A stretch of 5,596 bases of DNA from the NCBI GenBank assembly GCA_021815655.1, contig JAKAGJ010000182.1, positions 1 through 5,596 on the forward strand, given 5' to 3'. Under the pieces are notes generated by a model. It was not told the origin of the DNA. It made no database searches and saw only the letters and a program-made list of their open reading frames with translations. The DNA is from Deltaproteobacteria bacterium (GTDB lineage Bacteria; Desulfobacterota; Desulfarculia; Desulfarculales; Desulfarculaceae). Made by a program: the position numbers and the translations under genes. This document shows, in pieces, positions 1 through 5,596 of the stretch; position 1 is the first letter of the stretch, and the number at the start of each line of letters is the position of its first letter.

Positions 1-2256
1 ATGATCGCCGGCCTGGCCAAGGCCGGATCCCTGGACTGGTACGTGCTGGTGGCCCTGCCCCGCCAGGTGGCCTATCAGCCCTTGTGGACCACCCTGGGCA
101 TCTTCGCCTGGGCCCTGGCCGTGACCCTGCTGGCCGGCATCACGGCGGCGGTGCTGCTCTCCGGGCGCCTGGCCCGGCGCTTCGAGGACCTGGCCGCCCG
201 CGCCGGCCGCATCGCCGCCGGCGAGGACCTGGGGGCCTGGCCCAGCTTCAGCATCAGCGAGTTCCAGACCCTGGGCCAGGGCCTGCGGCACATGGCCGCC
301 GCCGTGCGCCAGCGCGAGGAATCCTTGAGCCTGTCCGAGGCCAAGTTCCGGCGGGTGGTGCAGTCCTCGCCCCTGGGCATGCACCTCTACCACCTGGACG
401 GCCAGGGGCGGCTCATCCTGGCCGACGCCAATCCCGCCGCCGACCACATCCTGGGGCTCAAGCACGGCCGGCTTCTGGGCCTGAGCGTGGAGGAGGCCTT
501 CCCCGGGCTGGCCGGCGGCGAGATGGCCGCGCGCTGCGCCCAACTGGCCGCCCAGGGCGGGGTATGGCACGACGACCAGGTTATCTACCAGCACGGGGGG
601 CTCAAGCGCTATTTCGAGGTGCGGGCCTTCCAGAGCGAACCGGGGCAGGTGGCGGTGCTGTTCAACGACGTCACCCAACGCCGCCGCCAGGAGCAGGCCA
701 TCAAGGAAAGCGAGGCCACGCTGCGCGGCATCTACCGGGCCTCGCCGGCGGGCATCGGCATGGTCAGCTACCCGGAGCGGCGCCTGATGTGGTGCAACCA
801 GCGCCTGGCCGACCTTACCGGCTACCCCCTGGAGGAGATGCTGGGCCTGCCGGTGCGGCAGTGCTACCCCAACCAGGAAGAGTACACGCGGACCGGGCGC
901 CTTTTGGAGGAACAGATCAGGGCCCAGGGCGTCAGCTCCCAGGAGACGCTGATGTTGCGCAAGGACGGCCAGGTGCGCGACATCCTGCTGAAGAACGCGC
1001 CCCTGGACCCCCAGGACCTCGGCGCCGGCCTGGTCTTCATGATCCTGGACATCACCGAGAGCAGGCGCCTGGCCCTGGACAAGACCCAACTGGAATCCCA
1101 GTTGCGCCAGTCCCAAAAGATGGAGGCCGTGGGCACCCTGGCCGGCGGCATCGCCCACGACTTCAACAACATCCTGGCCATCATCCTGGGCAACGCCGAC
1201 ATGGCCCTGGAGGAAGCGCCCCCCGGCACGCCCCTGGCCGACATGCTGGAACGCATCCAGAGCGCCTGCCAGCGCGGCAAGGGCCTGGTCAACCAGATCC
1301 TGGCCTTCAGCCGCCAGCGGGCGCGCCAGCCCCTGGTTGTGGAGCCGGCCATCATCTGGAAGGAGACCCTCAAGCTCCTGAAAGCCACCCTGCCGGCCAA
1401 CATCCGCATCGAGCAGCGCCTGGGCGCCGGCGGCTGGAAGACCTTAGCCGACCCCACCGAGCTGCACCAGGTGCTCCTGAACCTGGGCGCCAACGCCGCC
1501 CACGCCATGCGCCAGGAGGGCGGGGTGCTCAGCGTGGCCCTGGCCCAGACCCAGGCGCCGGCCCCGGGCCTCCCGGCCGGGCTGGCGCCGGGACGCTATC
1601 TACAACTCACCGTGAGCGACACCGGCCACGGCATGGACCCGGCCACCCAGGAGAGAATCTTCGAGCCCTACTTCAGCACCAAGCCGCCGGGCGAGGGCAC
1701 CGGCCTGGGGCTGGCCTTGGTGCACGGCCTGTTGCAGGGCTGCGGCGGGGCCATCAGCGTGCGCAGCCAGCCCGGCCAGGGCACCACCTTCGAGGTGTTC
1801 CTGCCCCTGACCCAGGACGCGGCGGCCTCATCCCCCGCGGACTCCCAGGCGGCGGCCCGGGGCTCCGGGCGGGTCCTCCTGGTGGACGACGAGGCCGAGG
1901 TGCTGGCCGCCGGGAGCGCCATCCTGGAGCGCCTGGGCTACCAGGTCAGTGGCCGGGCCAACGGCGCCCAGGCCTGGCAGGCCTTCCTGGAGGAGCCCCA
2001 GGGCTTCGACCTGGTGATAACCGACCAGGCCATGCCCGAACTGACCGGCCTGGGGCTGGCCCGGCGCATCCGCGCCCTGCCCTCGGCGGTGCCCATCATT
2101 CTGTGCACCGGCTACCTGGAGCCCCGGCTGGAAGAAGAGGTGGCCCAACTGGGCATAGACCAGGTGCTGCACAAGCCCTATTCGCGGGTGCGCCTGGCCG
2201 GGGCGGCCCAGCGGGCCCTGGCCGGCCGGGGGCGCCGGGAGCCGGAGAGACCTTGA
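1..2256 (+). CDS. Membrane hybrid sensor histidine kinase (TM-HAMP-PAS-PAS-HisKA-HATPase-REC), 5' partial
   Basis: Autophosphorylating sensor kinase with a C-terminal receiver, acting at the inner membrane. The first visible residues (about 10-25, LDWYVLVALPRQVAY) look like the end of a periplasmic dCache domain, so the ATG at base 1 is probably an internal methionine and the true start lies upstream. Then follow a TM helix at about 28-53, a HAMP-like region at 54-105, PAS at about 113-228 and PAS at about 234-353. HisKA has phospho-acceptor His386 in GGIAHDFNN. The ATPase domain shows an N box (N494, N498), G1 DTGHGM at 540-545, FEPYFSTK at 554-561 and G2 GEGTGLGL at 564-571. The receiver (about 624-740) has the acidic pair D629/D630, phospho-acceptor D675, T703 and K725, so it looks active. 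No Hpt domain is present. The gene lies 67 nt upstream of an NtrC-type regulator, its probable partner. The ligand cannot be predicted because the sensor domain is outside the window. Confidence 0.95.
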   Translation: MIAGLAKAGSLDWYVLVALPRQVAYQPLWTTLGIFAWALAVTLLAGITAAVLLSGRLARRFEDLAARAGRIAAGEDLGAWPSFSISEFQTLGQGLRHMAAAVRQREESLSLSEAKFRRVVQSSPLGMHLYHLDGQGRLILADANPAADHILGLKHGRLLGLSVEEAFPGLAGGEMAARCAQLAAQGGVWHDDQVIYQHGGLKRYFEVRAFQSEPGQVAVLFNDVTQRRRQEQAIKESEATLRGIYRASPAGIGMVSYPERRLMWCNQRLADLTGYPLEEMLGLPVRQCYPNQEEYTRTGRLLEEQIRAQGVSSQETLMLRKDGQVRDILLKNAPLDPQDLGAGLVFMILDITESRRLALDKTQLESQLRQSQKMEAVGTLAGGIAHDFNNILAIILGNADMALEEAPPGTPLADMLERIQSACQRGKGLVNQILAFSRQRARQPLVVEPAIIWKETLKLLKATLPANIRIEQRLGAGGWKTLADPTELHQVLLNLGANAAHAMRQEGGVLSVALAQTQAPAPGLPAGLAPGRYLQLTVSDTGHGMDPATQERIFEPYFSTKPPGEGTGLGLALVHGLLQGCGGAISVRSQPGQGTTFEVFLPLTQDAAASSPADSQAAARGSGRVLLVDDEAEVLAAGSAILERLGYQVSGRANGAQAWQAFLEEPQGFDLVITDQAMPELTGLGLARRIRALPSAVPIILCTGYLEPRLEEEVAQLGIDQVLHKPYSRVRLAGAAQRALAGRGRREPERP

Positions 2257-2323
2257 TTTGCCACCCACTCCCCCCCGGCCGCCGTGCTATCCTAGGGACC
2301 GCAAATCTGATTAGGGAGCGCGC
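2257..2323 (+). promoter_or_regulatory. Kinase-regulator intergenic gap with possible extended -10 and strong RBS
   Basis: This 67-nt gap separates the kinase stop from the regulator start. AGGGAG at 2313-2318 lies 5 nt before the GTG at 2324, a good Shine-Dalgarno that fixes that start. TGCTATCCT at 2285-2293 resembles an extended -10 box (TGnTATnnT), but no -35 hexamer lies at the proper distance (CCACTC sits there). I see no hairpin followed by a T-run. Read-through from the kinase gene, with or without a weak internal promoter, is the likely arrangement. Confidence 0.35.
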
Positions 2324-3823
<1,500 letters not shown>

Positions 3824-3830
3824 GGCCTTG

Positions 3831-3863
3831 GCCCCCGCGCCAGCCCGGCTGTCGGGCGGGGGC
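3831..3863 (+). terminator. GC-rich hairpin after the regulator gene, without a T-tract
   Basis: GCCCCCGC at 3831-3838 is perfectly complementary to GCGGGGGC at 3856-3863, giving an 8-bp stem that starts 7 nt after the stop codon. The loop can form a few further pairs. No T-run follows, so this is not a canonical intrinsic terminator. It could slow polymerase, protect the 3' end, or be incidental to the GC-rich sequence and overlap an activator site. Confidence 0.35.
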
Positions 3864-3869
3864 GGACAG
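3849..3869. promoter_or_regulatory. Candidate upstream activator dyad CTGTC-N11-GACAG
   Basis: CTGTC at 3849-3853 and GACAG at 3865-3869 form a 21-bp inverted repeat. Its centre lies about 139 bp upstream of the start site predicted from the sigma-54 promoter at 3972-3987. This is within the range typical of NtrC-class enhancer sites, and such sites are commonly dyads of this size. The arms are only 5 bp in GC-rich DNA and no second copy is seen, so the call is tentative. Confidence 0.3.
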
Positions 3870-3876
3870 GCGTGCG

Positions 3877-3922
3877 CCGCGGCCTGACTGGCGACCCTCC
3901 TCCCAGGCCTCCCCCGCGGCCT
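3877..3922 (+). repeat. Direct repeat CCGCGGCCT, two copies
   Basis: CCGCGGCCT occurs at 3877-3885 and again at 3914-3922, 37 bp apart start to start. Each copy contains the palindrome CCGCGG. They lie between the candidate dyad and the sigma-54 promoter. They could be activator half-sites or chance in a GC-rich spacer. Confidence 0.35.
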
Positions 3923-3931
3923 CTCTTGGGC

Positions 3932-3952
3932 AACACACCTCAATAACACACC
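3932..3952 (+). repeat. Direct repeat AACACACC with 13-bp period
   Basis: AACACACC occurs at 3932-3939 and 3945-3952, in a locally AT-richer stretch followed by a run of six T (3954-3959). The repeats lie at about -66 to -46 relative to the predicted sigma-54 start site, between possible enhancer sequences and the promoter. A protein-binding or DNA-bending role is possible but unproven. Confidence 0.4.
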
Positions 3953-3971
3953 ATTTTTTGTCAGACCCGCC

Positions 3972-3987
3972 TGGCACCGCTTTTGCT
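3972..3987 (+). promoter_or_regulatory. Sigma-54 (-24/-12) promoter
   Basis: TGGCACCGCTTTTGCT matches the sigma-54 consensus TGGCACG-N4-TTGCT at every position except one: C in place of the final G of the -24 block. The invariant GG (3973-3974) and GC (3985-3986) have exactly the required spacing. The predicted start of transcription is near 3998, giving a leader of about 31 nt before the ATG at 4029. The gene just upstream encodes a sigma-54 activator with an intact GAFTGA loop, which strengthens the call and makes it the first candidate activator. Confidence 0.85.
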
Positions 3988-4002
3988 TTACCAAAGCGAA
4001 AA
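3981..4002. repeat. Near-palindrome over the -12 element and start site
   Basis: GCTTT (3985-3989) and AAAGC (3993-3997) form an inverted repeat around ACC. It is flanked by TTTT (3981-3984) and AAAA (3999-4002) with a single unpaired G at 3998. The dyad covers the -12 box and the predicted start site, so it could be an operator or a structural element that affects melting. It may also be partly forced by the TTTGC of the promoter. Confidence 0.45.
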
Positions 4003-4017
4003 GACCCAACTCCCAGC

Positions 4018-4026
4018 GGAAAGAGG
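4018..4026 (+). promoter_or_regulatory. Ribosome binding site for the receiver-like protein
   Basis: GGAAAGAGG lies directly before the ATG at 4029. The GGAAAG part ends 5 nt before the start codon. Together with the sigma-54 start site near 3998, it leaves 4029 as the only reasonable start, because no ATG, GTG or TTG lies in frame between the two. Confidence 0.7.
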
Positions 4027-4028
4027 CC

Positions 4029-4469
4029 ATGCTTCTGCTTTGTTACCTGCCCCAGGAGATGCCAGCCAGCGCCAGGCTGCGGCGCCAACTGCAAGGCCTG
4101 CCCGGCCTGGAAGGCCTGGAGACGGTGCCGGACATCACCCAACTGGCCCATCGGCTGCAACAGCCCCGCCCCCAGGCCCTGCTGTGCCTGGCCCTGCTGC
4201 CCACCCAACAGGCCCTGAAGGACCTGCTGGCCTTGCAGGAGTTGCTGCGAGACATCCCCCTGGTCCTGGCCCTGCCTGATGAGGCGCCCCAGTCCCTGCT
4301 GTGGGCCCATCGCCTGCGGCCCCGTTATCTGACCTTTGCCCATGGACCGGAGGCCAACCTGCGCATCACCCAGGTGGTGGCCCGCATGCTGGGCAAGTAC
4401 GCTCGGCCCTGGGACCCTCCCGCCGATTCCCCGGCCAAGCCAGCTCTGCCCGGCGGCCCCCGGCATTAG
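4029..4469 (+). CDS. Small receiver-like protein lacking phosphorylation residues (unassigned family)
   Basis: A cytoplasmic protein of 146 residues with no signal peptide or TM helix. I do not recognise a named family. Residues 1-124 alternate short hydrophobic strands and amphipathic helices like a CheY-type fold: strand 2-7 (LLLCYL), helix 11-24, strand 29-33, helix 35-45, strand 50-56 (ALLCLAL), helix 61-75, strand 77-83 (PLVLALP), helix 88-97, strand 99-104 (RYLTFA), helix 110-124. The N-terminal acidic pair, the phospho-acceptor Asp after strand 3 and the conserved Lys after strand 5 are all missing, so phosphotransfer is unlikely. The tail (125-146) is Pro/Ala-rich and probably disordered. 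The stretch PLVLALPDEAP...AHRLRPRYLTF resembles, from memory, uncharacterised small proteins of deltaproteobacteria. A sigma-54 promoter drives the gene, and an activator and a chemoreceptor flank it. A docking or anti-activator role is possible; none is shown. Confidence 0.8.
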   Translation: MLLLCYLPQEMPASARLRRQLQGLPGLEGLETVPDITQLAHRLQQPRPQALLCLALLPTQQALKDLLALQELLRDIPLVLALPDEAPQSLLWAHRLRPRYLTFAHGPEANLRITQVVARMLGKYARPWDPPADSPAKPALPGGPRH

Positions 4470-4491
4470 TTCCAGGGAGGCGATTTTTTTT
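4456..4491 (+). terminator. Possible weak intrinsic terminator after the receiver-like gene
   Basis: GCCCCC at 4456-4461 can pair with GGAGGC at 4476-4481 with one C/A mismatch and a 14-nt loop. A run of eight T (4484-4491) follows 2 nt later. The stem is short, imperfect and overlaps the last codons, so termination would be partial. The T-run suits termination and would separate the small gene from the chemoreceptor. Confidence 0.35.
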
Positions 4492-4494
4492 GGT

Positions 4495-4530
4495 TAAATA
4501 CCATATAATTTCAATATGGCATCATGATAA
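4495..4530 (+). promoter_or_regulatory. Candidate promoter of the chemoreceptor gene (TATAAT; possible sigma-28 alternative)
   Basis: TATAAT at 4504-4509 is a perfect -10 hexamer in an AT-rich island, unusual in this GC-rich sequence. No good -35 hexamer lies 16-18 bp upstream. As an alternative, TATA (4504-4507), 15 nt and CATGATAA (4523-4530) partly match the flagellar sigma-28 consensus TAAA-N15-GCCGATAA, and sigma-28 often drives chemoreceptor genes. The start site would fall near 4516 for TATAAT, or somewhat downstream of 4530 for sigma-28. Which sigma factor is used cannot be settled by reading. Confidence 0.45.
4501..4519. promoter_or_regulatory. Dyad CCATAT-N7-ATATGG overlapping the -10 box
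   Basis: CCATAT (4501-4506) and ATATGG (4514-4519) are perfect inverted repeats that straddle the TATAAT box, a typical operator position. It interleaves with TGGT-N5-ACCA (4491-4503) and is followed by the 8-bp palindrome ATCATGAT (4521-4528). Repressor binding is plausible but only inferred. Confidence 0.4.
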
Positions 4531-4543
4531 GCTATTTACATAA

Positions 4544-4567
4544 GCCATTCCCATCAGTGGCAAGGAG
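4544..4567 (+). promoter_or_regulatory. Leader hairpin abutting the chemoreceptor Shine-Dalgarno
   Basis: GCCATT (4544-4549) pairs with AGTGGC (4556-4561), one pair being G-U, around a 6-nt loop. The stem ends directly at AAGGAG (4562-4567), which lies 6 nt before the ATG at 4574. The strong Shine-Dalgarno fixes the start. The hairpin could modulate ribosome access or mRNA stability, but its stability looks modest. Confidence 0.4.
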
Positions 4568-4573
4568 TACAAC

Positions 4574-5596
4574 ATGACACTCTCGCGACTGAGCCTGCGT
4601 CTGCGCATCCTGGGTCCCACCGCCCTGCTGGTGGTCCTGGTCCTGGGCCTGATCGCCGGGCTGTCCTTCCATTACACCCGCCAAGCCCTCACCGACGCCA
4701 ACGACCAGGGCTTGCGACAGTTGGCCCGCTCCAAGGCCGAGCTGATAGACATGTGGATCGAGGACGCCAAGGGGCTGATGCTGGTCAGCGCCAGCCGGGG
4801 GGTCTTCGAGGCGGTGCTCAAGGAGGACAACGAGGCCAACCGCGCCATCGCCAATCAGGAGTTGCAGGATCAGGTAAAGAACCTGGCCGGCTTATCCTAC
4901 ATCAATATCGCCAACGCCCAGGGCGAGGTGCGCGCCTCCTCCATCCCCGAGTCGGTGGGCAAGATCAAGGTGCCCGACCGCCAGTACTTCCAGAAGGCCA
5001 TGCGGGGCCAAGTCAACGTCTCCGAGGTGTACCTGGCCCGCACCACCGGCAAGCCGGCCTTCTCCGTGGCCGCGCCCATCAAGGTGGGCGGCAAGGTGCT
5101 GGGCGTGCTCTTCGGCGTGCCCGACCTGAGCAAGTTCAGCCAGCGCTTCGTGGAAGGGGTGCGGGTGGGGCAGACTGGGTACATGACCCTGTATGACAAC
5201 ACGGGCACGGTCTTCGCCCACCGGGACAACTCCCTCATCCTCAAGCTCAAGCTGGACGAGCACGACTGGGGCCGCCAGTGGCGCGCCCACAAGAGCGGGC
5301 TGTTGACCTACCAGATCCAGGGCCAGGACCAGTTGGCGGTGCTGGAGCCCTGTCAAAATGTGGAATGGACGGTGGCCATCTCGGCGCCGGCCAGCGAGAT
5401 ATTCGCCCAGTCCGACCACCTCACCAAGGTCAACCTGGCCCTGTCCCTGGCCGGGGCCTTGGCCATTCTTGCCCTGCTTTTCCTGGTGGTGCGCTCGGTG
5501 ACGGGCCCGGTGCAGCGCATCATCAAGGGCCTGGACGAAGGGGCCCAGCAGGTGGCCTCGGCCGCCGGAGAGGTTTCTCGCTCGGGCCAGTCCCTG
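4574..5596 (+). CDS. Methyl-accepting chemotaxis protein with dCache sensor domain, 3' partial
   Basis: A transmembrane chemoreceptor that should sense a periplasmic ligand and control CheA. The ATG at 4574 follows AAGGAG. The frame stays open for 341 codons to the window edge, so the C-terminal half is missing. Visible parts are TM1 at about 12-32, a periplasmic dCache-type domain at about 37-275 (VPDRQYFQKAMRG at 133-145, TGKPAFSVAAPIKVGGKVLGVLFGVPDLS at 158-186, then a second Cache module with GQTGYMTLYDNTG at 199-211), TM2 at about 286-306, and the start of the cytoplasmic signalling helix. After TM2 the sequence passes from VTGPVQRIIKGLDEGA to QQVASAAGEVSRSGQSL, typical of deltaproteobacterial MCPs, with no obvious full HAMP connector. 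Arg136 falls where amino-acid-binding dCache domains have R-x-W-Y, but the aromatic pair is Y138/F139, so the ligand is uncertain. The hairpin tip and methylation sites lie outside. A dCache sensor kinase is formally possible but much less likely. Confidence 0.92.
   Translation, partial: MTLSRLSLRLRILGPTALLVVLVLGLIAGLSFHYTRQALTDANDQGLRQLARSKAELIDMWIEDAKGLMLVSASRGVFEAVLKEDNEANRAIANQELQDQVKNLAGLSYINIANAQGEVRASSIPESVGKIKVPDRQYFQKAMRGQVNVSEVYLARTTGKPAFSVAAPIKVGGKVLGVLFGVPDLSKFSQRFVEGVRVGQTGYMTLYDNTGTVFAHRDNSLILKLKLDEHDWGRQWRAHKSGLLTYQIQGQDQLAVLEPCQNVEWTVAISAPASEIFAQSDHLTKVNLALSLAGALAILALLFLVVRSVTGPVQRIIKGLDEGAQQVASAAGEVSRSGQSL

Noticed and set aside
1..3. ATG at the first base as the true kinase start
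   Set aside because: The following residues look like the end of a periplasmic sensor domain leading into the second TM helix; a first TM helix and most of the sensor are missing, so the gene must begin upstream.
2253..2293. TTGATT (2253-2258) or TTGCCA (2258-2263) as a -35 partner for TATCCT at 2288
   Set aside because: The spacers would be 29 or 24 nt, too long for a sigma-70 promoter.
3954..3959. T6 run as an intrinsic terminator for the regulator gene
   Set aside because: No hairpin precedes it directly; the GC-rich stem at 3831-3863 is about 90 nt away.
4517..4533. Possible second sigma-54 promoter (TGGCATCATGATAAGCT) before the chemoreceptor
   Set aside because: The GG and GC pairs are one base too far apart (11 nt between instead of 10) and the -12 block reads AAGC, not TTGC. 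Sigma-54 spacing is strict.
4753..5196. 147-codon plus-strand open frame inside the chemoreceptor region
   Set aside because: It is out of frame with the clear dCache chemoreceptor reading from 4574 and has Arg/Gly/Gln-rich, motif-free sequence.

Overview
The window is high in GC and strongly GC-biased at third codon positions. All four genes lie on the + strand and all encode signal-transduction proteins. Gene content and protein style (a dCache-type hybrid kinase, an NtrC-class activator, a dCache chemoreceptor with a 'QVASAAGEVSRSGQSL'-type signalling helix) suggest a high-GC member of the former Deltaproteobacteria (Desulfobacterota, for example a Desulfarculus- or Desulfovibrio-like bacterium). 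This is an inference from style; no taxonomic marker is present.

Layout. Bases 1-2256 hold the 3' part of a membrane-bound hybrid histidine kinase: the end of a sensor domain, then TM, HAMP, PAS, PAS, HisKA, HATPase and REC. After a 67-nt gap, 2324-3823 holds a complete NtrC-family response regulator (REC, sigma-54 AAA+ with GAFTGA, Fis-type HTH). The 205-nt gap that follows (3824-4028) carries a GC-rich hairpin, a 21-bp dyad, short direct repeats and a textbook sigma-54 -24/-12 promoter (3972-3987). That promoter is placed to transcribe 4029-4469, which encodes a 146-residue protein resembling a receiver domain stripped of its phosphorylation residues. A second regulatory gap (4470-4573) is a sharp AT-rich island with a possible terminator, a perfect TATAAT box, interleaved palindromes and a hairpin next to the Shine-Dalgarno. 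It leads into a methyl-accepting chemotaxis protein that starts at 4574 and runs off the window end without a stop.

How the parts may work together. The kinase and the NtrC-type regulator look like a cognate two-component pair. The regulator keeps everything needed to activate sigma-54 RNA polymerase, and the first promoter downstream of it is a near-perfect sigma-54 promoter. The simplest model is a local circuit: kinase, then activator, then sigma-54 expression of the small receiver-like protein, with the chemoreceptor next door possibly under separate control. The circuit is inferred; the promoter and the protein motifs are read directly from the sequence. I see no mobile element, CRISPR array, tRNA or rRNA.
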